From assembly GCA_964432595.1 (NCBI GenBank), contig CAYSOF010000006.1, forward strand, positions 62,001 to 126,000: a stretch of 64,000 nt of DNA, read 5' to 3'. The notes under the pieces were generated by a model that saw nothing but the letters and a program-made list of their open reading frames with translations, was not told where the DNA came from and ran no database searches. This DNA comes from DASYLJ01 sp964432595. GTDB taxonomy: Bacteria; Desulfobacterota; Binatia; DP-6. Shown here one piece after another: positions 1-10,090 of this stretch; position 1 is the stretch's first letter, and every line of letters starts with the position of its first letter. Position numbers and translations under genes: made by a program.

Positions 1-773
1 CGCGCGCCGATGATGCGGACCGAGCCGCCGGTGATCGCCGCGGCGACCATGTAGGTGCCGGCTTCGATGCGGTCGGGGATGACGGTGTGCTCGGCGCCGC
101 CGAGGAGCTCGGGCCGGCCTACGATCGACACCTCGGACGTGCCCGCCCCTTCCACCGTGGCGCCCATGCGCTGGAGCGCCTGCGCCAGGCAGACGTTCTC
201 CGGCTCGCGCGCCGCGTTCTCGATGACCGTCGTCCCTTCCGCGAGCGACGCCGCCATCATGAGCTGCTGCGTCGCGCCCACCGACGGGAAGTCGAGCAGG
301 ATCTTCGCGCCGTGCAGGCGGTCCGCCTCCGCCTCGACGTAGCCCTCCGTCAGCCGGAGCCGCGCCCCCATCTTCTCGAGGCCCTGGAGGTGAAGGTCGA
401 CCGGCCGGGCGCCGATGGCGCACCCGCCGGGCGTCGACACGCGCGCGCGCCCGAACCGCGCCAGGATGGGCCCGAGGACCAGGAACGACGCGCGCATCGT
501 CTTCACGAGGTTGTACGGCGCCTCGGTGCTGGAGATGTTGCGCGCCTCGCAGACGATCTCGTGACCGTCCGGGCTGCGCGTCACCTGCACGCCGAGGTGC
601 TCCAGCACGGCGACGGCGGTGCGGATGTCGGCGAGCTTCGGCACGTTGCGCAGCACGCAGCGCTCGCGCGTCAGCAGCGTCGAGAAGAGCAGCGGCAGCG
701 CGGCGTTCTTCGAGCCGCTGACCGTCACCTCGCCGTTCAGGATGGCCCCGCCCCGGATCACGATGCTGTCCAT
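1..773 (-). CDS. murA: UDP-N-acetylglucosamine 1-carboxyvinyltransferase, 3' part off the window
   Basis: This is the first committed enzyme of peptidoglycan synthesis; it transfers enolpyruvate from PEP to UDP-GlcNAc in the cytoplasm. The visible 257 residues begin MDSIVIRGG and carry the early SGSKNAALP motif (about residues 19-27). The PGGCAIGARPVDLH loop follows, with the PEP-binding and fosfomycin-target cysteine at about residue 118. The ATG at 773 is supported by a GGAGGGGAG ribosome binding site just upstream on the minus strand. It lies inside the last 16 bases of prmC, which implies translational coupling. It is the last visible gene of the rpmE-prfA-prmC-murA operon, and its C-terminal part lies beyond base 1. 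Family assignment is secure from the catalytic loop. Confidence 0.96.
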   Translation of the reverse strand, partial: MDSIVIRGGAILNGEVTVSGSKNAALPLLFSTLLTRERCVLRNVPKLADIRTAVAVLEHLGVQVTRSPDGHEIVCEARNISSTEAPYNLVKTMRASFLVLGPILARFGRARVSTPGGCAIGARPVDLHLQGLEKMGARLRLTEGYVEAEADRLHGAKILLDFPSVGATQQLMMAASLAEGTTVIENAAREPENVCLAQALQRMGATVEGAGTSEVSIVGRPELLGGAEHTVIPDRIEAGTYMVAAAITGGSVRIIGA

Positions 774-1623
774 GCCCTCTCCCCTCCCCGTCGACGGGCC
801 GCGAGCACCCGCTCGATGCCGGCGGCGTCCCGTTCCACCACGCAGCGGTCGTACTGTCCAACGGCGTCGAGCAGCGCCGCGACGCCCGCGGCCTGTCCCG
901 CGCCCATCTCGACGACGAGCCAGCCGCCGGGCGCACACACCGTCGCGGCCTGCGCGACGAGCACGCGGTACGCGTCCAGGCCGTCGGCGCCGGCAACGAG
1001 CGCCTCGCGCGGCTCGTGATCGCGCACCTCCGGCTCGAGCGCCGCGAGATCGCCGGCCGGCACGTACGGCGGGTTCGACACGACGACGTCGAACGATCCG
1101 GCGGCGAAGCACCCGAGCCAGTCGCCACGGACGAGCCGCACCGACGGCGGCACGTTCGTGCGTGCCACCGCGAGCGCGTCCGCGGATCGATCCAGCGCGA
1201 CGACCGTCGCCCCCGGGCGTTCGGCCGCGACGGCGACGGCGATGGCGCCGCTGCCCGTCCCCGCGTCCAGGATGCGGCGGCCGCCGAGCCGGCAGACGGC
1301 CTCGACGAGCATTTCCGTCTCCGGCCGCGGCGTGAGCACGCGCCGGTCGACGCGGATCGGCAGCGACCAGAACTCGCGCTCGCCGACGAGCTGCGCCACG
1401 GGCTCCCGACCCACCCGTCGGGCGAGCAGGGGCGCGAGGCGTGCCGACGCGTCGTCGGGCATGGGCTCTCGCGCACGCACGACGAGCCCCGCGCGATTCG
1501 TGCGCAGGACGAAGGCCAGGAGCACCTCCGCATCGGCGCGCGGCTCGGGCACGCCGGCGGCGTCGAGCCGCGCGACGGCGTCGAGCAGCGCCTGCGCCAC
1601 GGTCGGCGCTTCGAGCGCGGCGA

Positions 1624-1627
<4 letters not shown>
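758..1627 (-). CDS. prmC: Peptide chain release factor N5-glutamine methyltransferase
   Basis: PrmC (HemK) uses S-adenosylmethionine to methylate the GGQ glutamine of release factors. The 289-residue product has the N-terminal helical substrate-recognition domain, then a Rossmann methyltransferase domain. The SAM loop DAGTGSG sits at about residues 121-127 and the catalytic NPPY at 185-188. I chose the GTG at 1627 because it overlaps the prfA stop codon in a GTGA arrangement and leaves the usual family length; a longer open frame upstream only reads prfA out of frame. The adjacent prfA encodes its substrate, and the 3' end overlaps murA by 16 bases. The function is well supported by motif and context. 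Confidence 0.95.
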
Positions 1628-2688
<1,061 letters not shown>

Positions 2689-2746
2689 GGGCGGCTTTCA
2701 GGCGCTCCCGCCGCGGCTCGAGGGCCGCGCCGGGGCCGCCGGCGGC

Positions 2747-2965
2747 TCAGCTGGCCGTGGTGCTGCCGGCCTTGCCGTACTTGCGCTTGAAGCGCTCGAC
2801 CCGACCCGCCGTATCCATGAGCTTCTGCTTGCCCGTGTAGAACGGGTGGCAGGCCGAGCAGATCTCGACGTGGATGTTATCGACGGTGGAGCGGGTTTCG
2901 ACGACATTGCCGCACGCGCAGACGATCCGGGCCGCGTCGTACTTCGGATGAATGCCTTCCTTCAT
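2747..2965 (-). CDS. rpmE: 50S ribosomal protein L31 (zinc-binding type)
   Basis: This small protein of the large ribosomal subunit has 72 residues. The start MKEGIHPKY and the HPFYTGKQ segment are diagnostic. Four cysteines at about positions 16, 18, 36 and 39 form the zinc site, so this is the C+ form rather than the zinc-free paralogue. An ATG 15 codons upstream (base 3010) is in frame but would add a non-homologous leader, so 2965 is preferred. It heads the rpmE-prfA-prmC-murA run, a widespread bacterial order in which rho often precedes rpmE. Here a divergent secreted-protein gene takes that place. Confidence 0.95.
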   Translation of the reverse strand: MKEGIHPKYDAARIVCACGNVVETRSTVDNIHVEICSACHPFYTGKQKLMDTAGRVERFKRKYGKAGSTTAS

Positions 2966-3067
2966 GGCGAAGGGGGGTCTTAACAGGGGATGCCGCGTGG
3001 CGCAATGCACCAGCGGCCCAGCATCTGCGGGGTATTCGCCGGATGGACGCCCGTGTTAGGGGGCGAC

Positions 3068-4300
3068 ATGCGTGCGTTCGTCGCCATCGTCCTGGTCGTC
3101 GCGCTCGCGGCCCCCGCGCGGGCAGTCGTCATCTGGGAAGCGTTCGTCGGCCGGAACTTCTCCGGCGGCGGCGGGTCGTCCCACCAGCAGGACGGCGGCG
3201 ACCCGCCGGTCGAGGCCGGCGGGGACTACACGTTCTCGCGCGGTGGCGCCTTCTGCCCGGACCCGACGTCGGACGACTACGTCTGCGCGAGCTATTACAG
3301 CTACGCCGGACTCGTGGGGAATCGCATCGTATTGAAGTCGTCGGCCACGATGACGCGCACGAAGGCCGTCGGCCTCGGATACGGCAACTCCGACTACCTC
3401 GTGTACGGCGACACGACGGTCCAGATCATCAACGTCGGCAACAGCGCCGGGCTGGCGACGGGGATCGTGTATTTCGTGTTCGGCCTGCACGGCGTCGCGA
3501 GCACCGTGAAGACCAGCAACGAAGTGCTGACGATGGCGACGGGCGTGGCCACGCTCACCGCCAATTCCCTCGAAGGCATTCAGTGCACGGGTGATCCCTG
3601 CCCGCCGATCCGTGTCCGCGTTCCCGGCGTCACCTTCGCGCCCGACGGCCAGACCGCCTACAACTACTACCGCGTCAACCTGCGCGCCGACGCGCGCGCC
3701 GGCGCGCCGGTCGGCTTTCCCTACGAGGCCGAGATGATCGCGGACTTCGGCAGCACGCTCGAGCTGCTCGCGATCGAGATCCACGACGACGACGACAACC
3801 CGGTGCCCGGCGCGCAGGCGACCATCCTCGATTCGCAGGGCCAGGTGATGCTCACGTACCCGAACACGTACGAGACGACGACCACGACGACGCTGCCGGG
3901 CGGCGGGACGACCACGACGACGGTGCCCGGCGGGGGCACGACCACCACGACGCTTCCCGGCGGCGGCTGCGCGACGGGCCCGAGCTACACCGGCCTGATC
4001 TGCCGCGTCGACGCCCTGAGCACGCTCGTCGGACAGCAGGACCTGGGCAAGCTCGGCAAGCCGCTCGCGAAGTCGCTCGGCAAGGCGTCGACGGCGCTCG
4101 GGCAGGCGCAGGCCACCCTCGGTACCTCGGTGAGACGGCACGCGAAGGCGCTGCGCAGGGCGACGAAGGCGGTCACCGCGTACGACAAGAAGCTCGACTC
4201 GAAGGGCGCGGTGAAGAAGCTCGACCCGGCGGTGCGGACGGCGCTGCAGGCGCCGGTCGACGGCATCCTCACCGATCTGGGCGGGCTGGCGACGCCGTAG
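3068..4300 (+). CDS. Secreted protein with Thr/Gly-Pro linker, function unknown
   Basis: I do not recognise a family. The 410-residue product starts with a clear Sec signal peptide (MRAFVAIVLVVALAAPARA). An approximately 255-residue extracellular domain follows, rich in Gly, Ser, Tyr and beta-prone stretches. Near residues 277-300 is a linker of three runs of five threonines separated by LPGGG or VPGGG units. The C-terminal part, about 110 residues, is Lys- and Leu-rich and probably helical. The ATG at 3068 was preferred to one 26 codons upstream because it begins the signal peptide. The same linker style occurs in three other secreted proteins of this window. The role is unknown; a structural or surface-exposed function is inferred. 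Confidence 0.75.
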   Translation: MRAFVAIVLVVALAAPARAVVIWEAFVGRNFSGGGGSSHQQDGGDPPVEAGGDYTFSRGGAFCPDPTSDDYVCASYYSYAGLVGNRIVLKSSATMTRTKAVGLGYGNSDYLVYGDTTVQIINVGNSAGLATGIVYFVFGLHGVASTVKTSNEVLTMATGVATLTANSLEGIQCTGDPCPPIRVRVPGVTFAPDGQTAYNYYRVNLRADARAGAPVGFPYEAEMIADFGSTLELLAIEIHDDDDNPVPGAQATILDSQGQVMLTYPNTYETTTTTTLPGGGTTTTTVPGGGTTTTTLPGGGCATGPSYTGLICRVDALSTLVGQQDLGKLGKPLAKSLGKASTALGQAQATLGTSVRRHAKALRRATKAVTAYDKKLDSKGAVKKLDPAVRTALQAPVDGILTDLGGLATP

Positions 4301-4360
4301 CGACCTACCATCTGCGCTCCCGGCGAACGTCGCTGGCTGCGGCGTCGGCCGTTTCGCAGC

Positions 4361-5308
4361 TCAGGGCACGGCGAGGCCGTACCAGCCGGCGCAGGCTGGA
4401 CCGGGCGTGTAGCCGCACTGGATCTCGTTGCCCCGCCAGCCGAAGGTGGCCAACGGGCCGGGGTCGGCGGCGCCCGTCAGGCACATGTACGGGCCGGTCT
4501 TGGCGGCGTCGCAACCGTCGTACGCCACCCAGATCTGTACGCACCCTCTCGCATCGGCGTCGCAGAGCGCGGCGCACTTGGCATACGCGTCGTCGAAGCT
4601 CGTCGCGGGCAACGGCAGCTCGAGCTCGAGATAATTGAACGGGATGCATTCCTGCGTGTAGCTCTGCACCAGCGTGTACGGCCGGAGCGTCGTGGTGGTC
4701 GTCGAGGACGTCGTCGTCGTGGTCGAGGTCGACGACGTCGTGGTGGTGGTCGTCGTCACGCCGAAGCTCGCGCAGCTTGCCGGCGCCGCTGCGTCGCGCG
4801 CCAGGAATCGCTGGCCGTCATTCCGGGTGATCGTTCCACCGAAGGTGCCGCAGAAGCGCACGCTACCGATCTCGATCACGACGCCGACGGCATCCGGCGC
4901 AGTCCCGCCGAGCGCGTAGGCCCCTTCACCCTTCGCCGTGAAGCGGATCGAGCGACCGTCGATCAGGCGGGCGCCGCGAATCGCCCCGGTACGGCTCTTG
5001 TACTTGAAGTCGATGCGGGGCGCGTTCCCCGTGGCGGTCCATCCGCTCGCCGGCACCTCGATGACGGTCGCCGGACCCGCGGGCGGGCCGATGTACACCG
5101 TAGCGCCCGTGGCGGTCGGGTCGACGCCCGACAGATCGAGCGCGGGATCGATCAGGCCGACCAGGTTTCGGCGTCCCTGCGGACGCGGCGAGTCTGCGAG
5201 CCGGATCTGCGCTCCATCGAGCGGAACGTCGACGGCGGAAACGACGATGGGAGACGCGGCGGCGACAGCGACTGCGATGCGGAAGGCCAGCGAGGCGCGG
5301 GACGTCAT
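4361..5308 (-). CDS. Secreted two-domain protein with poly-Thr linker
   Basis: The 315-residue protein has an N-terminal signal peptide (about residues 1-25). A beta-rich domain follows, with features such as IDFKYKSR and VRFCGTFGG, then a Thr/Ser tract of about 26 residues near 185-212. The C-terminal domain of about 100 residues has eight or more cysteines and resembles PAN/apple-like or other disulfide-rich recognition modules; that resemblance is only suggestive. The N-terminal domain shares spaced motifs with the product of 34681-35433, suggesting paralogy. The ATG at 5308 starts the signal peptide. It faces the secreted-protein gene ending at 4300 (convergent). The function is not known; extracellular binding is inferred. 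Confidence 0.7.
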   Translation of the reverse strand: MTSRASLAFRIAVAVAAASPIVVSAVDVPLDGAQIRLADSPRPQGRRNLVGLIDPALDLSGVDPTATGATVYIGPPAGPATVIEVPASGWTATGNAPRIDFKYKSRTGAIRGARLIDGRSIRFTAKGEGAYALGGTAPDAVGVVIEIGSVRFCGTFGGTITRNDGQRFLARDAAAPASCASFGVTTTTTTTSSTSTTTTTSSTTTTTLRPYTLVQSYTQECIPFNYLELELPLPATSFDDAYAKCAALCDADARGCVQIWVAYDGCDAAKTGPYMCLTGAADPGPLATFGWRGNEIQCGYTPGPACAGWYGLAVP

Positions 5309-5437
5309 GAGGACATGGGGCGTATCACGTGCGCGCTTCAATGCGGTAGTGAAAGATACGCCACACGCATCTTTGCGTGGACCGCAACACACGCATCCCG
5401 CGCTCATTTCCGCCGCACGCAGGCGTCGCGCGTCGGC

Positions 5438-6274
5438 TCAGGTCGCGAGCCAGCGGTCGAACCAGTCGTCGATCAGCGCGAACACCTTCGCGCGCTCCGC
5501 CGGCGGCTCGTTCAGCAGCTCGTGGTAGAAGCCCGGCAGCATCACGAGCTCGTGCGGCGCGCGGATCAGCGCCGCGATCTCGCGCGCGCCGTCGGGCAGC
5601 ACCAGCCGATCCGCGTCGCCCTGCACGATCAGCACCGGCACCTTCAGTCGCGGCGCGCCCGCAAACGCCGCATGCTGCGCGCGACGCATCGCGCGCACGA
5701 ACGCCGCCGTCGCGACGCGATGGACGAGCGGGTCGGCGACGTATGCCGCACCGACCGCCGGATCGCGCGCCAGCGCGTCCTGCGACAGCGCCGTCCTGAA
5801 GCGCAGACGCGGCACGATCGACGCGAGCCCGCGCGCCAGCGCCTGCAACCAGCGCGGCTGATGATCGGGAATCCGCAGCGCCGGCGCCGACAGCATCGCG
5901 GCGCGTACCGTGTCGGGATGCTTCAACAGATAGAGAAACCCGATCAGCCCGCCCATACTGTGGCCGAGCAGCACGCGCGGGACACCCGGCCATTGGCGAT
6001 GGGCCTGATCCGCGAGCGTGCGCAGGTCGTCCACCATCTCGTCCATCGACAGACAGTGCCCGCGCGGCCCGCCCGAGCGTCCGTGCCCGCGGTGGTCGAC
6101 GCCCGCGACGGCGAGCCCGCGCGCCGTCAGGTGGTCGACGACGTGCGCGTACCGGCCGAGATGCTCCGCGTAGCCGTGCGACAGCAGTACGACCCCGCGC
6201 GGCGGCGTCGCCGGATCGAAGCGGCGCCAGTGGATCGGCACACCGCCCACGCCGGCGAACGTCGCCTCGCTCAT
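5438..6274 (-). CDS. Alpha/beta hydrolase, monoacylglycerol-lipase-like
   Basis: This 278-residue serine hydrolase is of the lysophospholipase/monoacylglycerol lipase type. The nucleophile elbow GHSMGG places Ser at about residue 106, the acid is probably Asp222 in GDADR, and the base is His251 in FYHE. The oxyanion-loop segment LLSHGYAEHLGRY and the HRGHGRS motif match this subfamily. There is no signal peptide. Its ATG overlaps the stop of glpK in an ATGA arrangement, so the two are translated together. A lipase that releases glycerol next to glycerol kinase makes a sensible glycerolipid salvage unit. The family is certain; the exact ester substrate is inferred. Confidence 0.88.
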   Translation of the reverse strand: MSEATFAGVGGVPIHWRRFDPATPPRGVVLLSHGYAEHLGRYAHVVDHLTARGLAVAGVDHRGHGRSGGPRGHCLSMDEMVDDLRTLADQAHRQWPGVPRVLLGHSMGGLIGFLYLLKHPDTVRAAMLSAPALRIPDHQPRWLQALARGLASIVPRLRFRTALSQDALARDPAVGAAYVADPLVHRVATAAFVRAMRRAQHAAFAGAPRLKVPVLIVQGDADRLVLPDGAREIAALIRAPHELVMLPGFYHELLNEPPAERAKVFALIDDWFDRWLAT

Positions 6275-7761
6275 GCGGCGCCGGTCGATCGCACGCGGCG
6301 GACCGCGTCCTGCCAGCCGCGATACAGGGCCTCGCGCTGCTCGGCCTTCATCTTCGGCGCGAACTTCCGGTCCTTCTTGCGCGCGCGCTCGAGCTCGGCG
6401 GGCGTCCGCCAGAACCCCGTCGCGAGGCCGGCCAGCTGCGCCGCGCCCATCGCCGTCGTCTCGACCAGCTTCGGCCGCTCGACGGGCGTGCTCAGCACGT
6501 CCGCCTGGAACTGCATCATGAAGTCGTTCGACGACGCGCCGCCGTCCACGCGCAGCGACGTGAGCCCCTGCCCCGCATCGGCGGCCATGGCGTCGACCAC
6601 GTCGCGCGTCTGGTACGCCAGCGCCTCGAGCGCCGCACGGACGAGGTGCTCCCGCGTCACGCCACGCGTCAGCCCGACGACCGCGCCGCGCGCGTTCGCG
6701 TCCCAATACGGCGCGCCGAGCCCGACGAACGCCGGCACGAGGTACACACCGAGCGTCGAGCGCACCGCACGCGCCATCTGCTCCGACTGCTTGGCCGTCG
6801 CCAGCACGCCGAGGCCGTCGCGCAGCCACTGGATCGCCGCGCCCGCGATGAACACCGAGCCCTCGAGCGCGTACGCCGGCCGTCCCGACGCGTCGCACGC
6901 GACCGTCGTCAGCAGCCCGTGACGCGACTGCACCGGCGTCTGCCCCGTGTTGAGCAGGAGGAAGCAACCCGTCCCGTACGTGTTCTTCGCCATCCCGGGC
7001 TCGACGCAGCCCTGCCCGAACAGCGCCGACTGCTGGTCGCCCGCGATGCCCGCCACGGGCACCGGCGCGCCGAGCACGTCGGCCGTCGTCTCGCCGAAGA
7101 CGCCGCTCGACGGCCGCACCGCCGGCAGGATCGCCTCGGGCACCTCGAGCAGCCGGCAGAGCTCGCCGTCCCAGGCGTGACTGGTGATGTCGTAGAGGAG
7201 CGTGCGCGACGCGTTCGTCGGATCGGTGGCGTGGACGGCGCCGCCCGTGAGCTTCCACAGCAGCCAGGAGTCGATCGTGCCGAAGCACAGCTCGCCCCGC
7301 GCCGCGCGCTCGCCGGCGCGCTTCACGTTCTGCAGCAGCCAGCGGAGCTTCGTGCCGCTGAAGTACGGGTCGATGACCAGTCCCGTCTTGCGACGGATCA
7401 GATCCTCGTAGCCGCGACCCTTGAGCGAATCGCAGTACTCCGCGGTGCGCCGGTCCTGCCAGACGATGGCGCGCGCCACGGGCTTGCCGGTGCGGCGGTC
7501 CCAGAGAACGACCGTCTCGCGCTGGTTCGTGATGCCGATCGCGGCGACGTCGCGTCCGCGCACGTTCGCCTTGCGGCATGCCTGGCGCAGGACGCCGAGC
7601 GTGACTTTCCAGATCTCCTCGGCGTCGTGCTCGACCCATCCCGGCTTCGGGAAGTGCTGCGTGAACTCCTTGTACGCGCGGCCGACGACCCGGCCGGCGC
7701 GATCCATGACGAGCACGGTCGAGCCCGTCGTCCCCTGATCGACCGCAACCACGACCGCCAT
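6271..7761 (-). CDS. glpK: Glycerol kinase
   Basis: This cytoplasmic FGGY-family kinase phosphorylates glycerol to glycerol 3-phosphate with ATP. The 496 residues match the usual length. The phosphate-1 motif DQGTTGST is at residues 8-15, ITNQRET near 76-82, the GTIDSWLLWKL segment near 159-169, and the adenosine motif RVDGGASSND in the C-terminal domain. The downstream lipase-like gene overlaps by 4 bases and an acyltransferase-like gene lies 18 bases upstream, so the group looks like a glycerolipid operon. No glycerol facilitator or glycerol-3-phosphate dehydrogenase gene is visible nearby. Confidence 0.96.
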   Translation of the reverse strand: MAVVVAVDQGTTGSTVLVMDRAGRVVGRAYKEFTQHFPKPGWVEHDAEEIWKVTLGVLRQACRKANVRGRDVAAIGITNQRETVVLWDRRTGKPVARAIVWQDRRTAEYCDSLKGRGYEDLIRRKTGLVIDPYFSGTKLRWLLQNVKRAGERAARGELCFGTIDSWLLWKLTGGAVHATDPTNASRTLLYDITSHAWDGELCRLLEVPEAILPAVRPSSGVFGETTADVLGAPVPVAGIAGDQQSALFGQGCVEPGMAKNTYGTGCFLLLNTGQTPVQSRHGLLTTVACDASGRPAYALEGSVFIAGAAIQWLRDGLGVLATAKQSEQMARAVRSTLGVYLVPAFVGLGAPYWDANARGAVVGLTRGVTREHLVRAALEALAYQTRDVVDAMAADAGQGLTSLRVDGGASSNDFMMQFQADVLSTPVERPKLVETTAMGAAQLAGLATGFWRTPAELERARKKDRKFAPKMKAEQREALYRGWQDAVRRVRSTGAA

Positions 7762-7779
7762 GCGCGGCTCCTTTCGACG

Positions 7780-8754
7780 TCAGCGGAAGAGGCCGCGGCG
7801 GCGGCGCAGTCCGTCACTCACGAGACCCTGCAGACGTTCGCGGACCTGCTCGCGCAGCGTGCGCAGCACCTTCGCGTCCTTCGCCGCCGACGGCGCGAAG
7901 CGCGACGCCACGTCGAGCGGCTCGCCGACGTGCAAGGTCCACTTGACGGGGAGCGGCAGGAGCGTGGGCGTGATCGGCACCGCGGGCAACCCGAGCGGCT
8001 TGCCGAGGGCCTCGGCCCGCCACAGCACGGGATGCACCTCCTCGGAGCCGATGACCGCGATGGGCACGATGGGTGCGCCCGTCTCGATCGCCGCCCGCAG
8101 CAGCGGCGATCGTCCGAACGTCGCGAGCCGATAGCGCTGCGCGTACGGCTTCGCGACGGCGCCCGGCCCTTCCGGGAAGACGACGGCGAGGTCGTCGTGC
8201 TGCAGCACCTGGCGCACGTTGGTCGGCGTCGACGGCATCGCGCCGAGCCCGGCCAGCGCGGAGCCGACGATCGGCACGTCCATCAGCGACGCGTCGATCA
8301 GCGGGCGCGCGGCGCGGAGCGTGCCGTCGAGCGCCTCGGCGAGCATGAACGCCTCGTAGGGCAGCAGCGTACCAGCGCGGTTCGCCACCACCAGCACGCG
8401 GCCGATGCGCGGCACGCGCTCGAGCCCCACCGCGTCGACGCGCCACCAGTATCGGTAGAACGCCTGGCGCGACAGCTCGGCGATGGGATTCACCGCGCTC
8501 TCGCCCATCACCCATCGGCGGACGTCGCCATAGCGCGCGAGGACCTCGTCGGCGGCGTTGCGCAGGATCGTGTCGGCGCCGCTCGCCCGTCCGGCGTCCG
8601 CGAGCGCGTCTTCGACCTGCCGCTCCAGCGCGGCCAGCCGCCGGGCCACGTCGCTCGCCGACGAGAGCGGCGCGAACCGCCCGCCGCGACGTCCGGCGCT
8701 GAGCGGGATCACCCGCGACGGCGCGTCGCCGGCGGGTCGATCGCTGTCGGGCAT
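7780..8754 (-). CDS. Lysophospholipid acyltransferase-like protein with altered active site
   Basis: The 324-residue product matches the PlsC/LPLAT-like fold seen in phospholipid acyltransferases. It has a charged N-terminal extension, then the region RVLVVANRAGTLLPYE (about residues 119-134) where the family normally has NH and a later Asp, then VFPEGPG (192-198), the second conserved block. Here the catalytic His is Arg126 and the acidic partner appears as Glu134; I checked the codons on the minus strand. It may therefore be a non-catalytic homologue or use changed chemistry. It lies 18 bases upstream of glpK on the same strand, consistent with lipid metabolism. Fold is likely; activity is doubtful. 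Confidence 0.78.
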   Translation of the reverse strand: MPDSDRPAGDAPSRVIPLSAGRRGGRFAPLSSASDVARRLAALERQVEDALADAGRASGADTILRNAADEVLARYGDVRRWVMGESAVNPIAELSRQAFYRYWWRVDAVGLERVPRIGRVLVVANRAGTLLPYEAFMLAEALDGTLRAARPLIDASLMDVPIVGSALAGLGAMPSTPTNVRQVLQHDDLAVVFPEGPGAVAKPYAQRYRLATFGRSPLLRAAIETGAPIVPIAVIGSEEVHPVLWRAEALGKPLGLPAVPITPTLLPLPVKWTLHVGEPLDVASRFAPSAAKDAKVLRTLREQVRERLQGLVSDGLRRRRGLFR

Positions 8755-8819
8755 GGTGCCCGTGACTAGGGGACGGCCCTGTGGAAGTCAACGCGTTCGG
8801 CCGGCATGGTGCGCCGCGG

Positions 8820-9938
8820 ATGACGTCCTGTCCGCACCGTCCGCCGTGCCCGGGTTGTCCGCGCTTCGGCGTGCCCGGTGTGGCGCCCGCGCCGCTCGCC
8901 GCGCTGACGGCACTCTGCGCCGACGCCGGCCTGCCCGCGCCGGTCGTCGTCGAGGGCACCGCCGCGGGGCATCGGCATCGCGCGCGCCTGGCCGTGCGTG
9001 GCCGCGCCGCCTCGCCGAAGATCGGCATCTTCCAGGAGGAGTCGCATCGCATCGCCGACATCCCCCGCTGCGTCGTCCACCATCCGCTCGTGAACGACGT
9101 CGCCGACGCGGTGAAGCAGGCGGTGCGGCGCACCGGGACGCCGCCCTACGCCGAGGGTCCGCATCGCGGCGTGCTGCGCTACGTCCAGGTCGTCGTCGAG
9201 CGGCGGAGCGGCACCGCGCAGGTCGTGCTCGTCGGCAACGGCGACGTGCCGGCGCCGCTCGACGCGGTCGCGTCGGAGGTCGCGCGGCTGCTCGGGCCGT
9301 CGCTCCACAGCCTGTGGTGGAACGGGCAACCCGAGCGCACGAACACGATCCTCGGCCCGTGCTGGCACCGCTGGCGCGGCCCGGTCACGGTACGCGAGAC
9401 GATCGGCGGCGCGGACGTGTTCTTTCCGCCGGGCGCGTTCGGGCAGAGCAACCTGCCGCTCGCCGACGCGATCGTCGCGCAGGTGCACGCGTGGGTGCCG
9501 GACGGCGCCGTCGTCACCGAGCTGCACGCGGGGTGCGGCGCGCTCGGGCTCGGGCTGCTCCCGCGCGTGACGGCGCTCCGCTGCAACGAGGTCGCGCCGG
9601 CGTCGCTCGACGGGCTGGCGCTCGGCATCGCGGCGTCGCCCTTCGGCGAGCGCGCGCGCATCCTCGGCGGCCCGGCGGCGTCGCACCTCGACGCGCTCGC
9701 GGACGCCAGCGTCGTCATCGTCGACCCGCCCCGGAAGGGGCTCGACGCAGCGTTGCTGGGCGCGCTGGTCGCCGCACCGCCGTCGCGGCTCGTCGTCGTG
9801 AGCTGCGGGATCGACGCGTTCCTGCGCGAGGCCGCCGCGCTGCGCGCGCGGATGGCGTTGCGCGCGCTCGTGCCGTTCGCGCTGTTCCCGTTCACCGAGC
9901 ACGTCGAGACGGTCGCGCTGTTCACGGCCGACGGCTAA
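8820..9938 (+). CDS. RNA (uracil-C5)-methyltransferase, TrmA/RumA family
   Basis: This 372-residue SAM-dependent enzyme probably makes 5-methyluridine in tRNA or rRNA. The N-terminus has the iron-sulfur pattern C-x5-C-x2-C (Cys4, Cys10, Cys13) with a further Cys in IPRCVVHH, as in RumA/RlmD. The C-terminal domain has the variant SAM motif ELHAGCGALGLGL, IVDPPRKGLD, VVSCGIDAFLRE holding the catalytic Cys, and the terminal FPFTEHVETVALF signature. The usual N-terminal TRAM domain is absent. I prefer the ATG at 8820; a GTG at 8781 is also in frame. It is divergent from the acyltransferase-like gene. The target RNA cannot be told from sequence. Confidence 0.88.
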   Translation: MTSCPHRPPCPGCPRFGVPGVAPAPLAALTALCADAGLPAPVVVEGTAAGHRHRARLAVRGRAASPKIGIFQEESHRIADIPRCVVHHPLVNDVADAVKQAVRRTGTPPYAEGPHRGVLRYVQVVVERRSGTAQVVLVGNGDVPAPLDAVASEVARLLGPSLHSLWWNGQPERTNTILGPCWHRWRGPVTVRETIGGADVFFPPGAFGQSNLPLADAIVAQVHAWVPDGAVVTELHAGCGALGLGLLPRVTALRCNEVAPASLDGLALGIAASPFGERARILGGPAASHLDALADASVVIVDPPRKGLDAALLGALVAAPPSRLVVVSCGIDAFLREAAALRARMALRALVPFALFPFTEHVETVALFTADG

Positions 9939-10090
9939 CCTCGGCGAACGCGTCGCGCGGTAATACCTATCGACACCGCGATTGTAGAATCGACCGTCCG
10001 TTCGACGGGGCGTTCGACCGTCGCAGCGCGTCCCCACCGCTGGCATCGCGGTTGCTTCACCTCGGCGTGGCGAGCGACCAGCAGCGTGGC

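Noticed and set aside
5364..5379. Six-base hairpin downstream of the hydrolase gene, considered as a terminator
   Set aside because: The stem is too short and no U-run follows.
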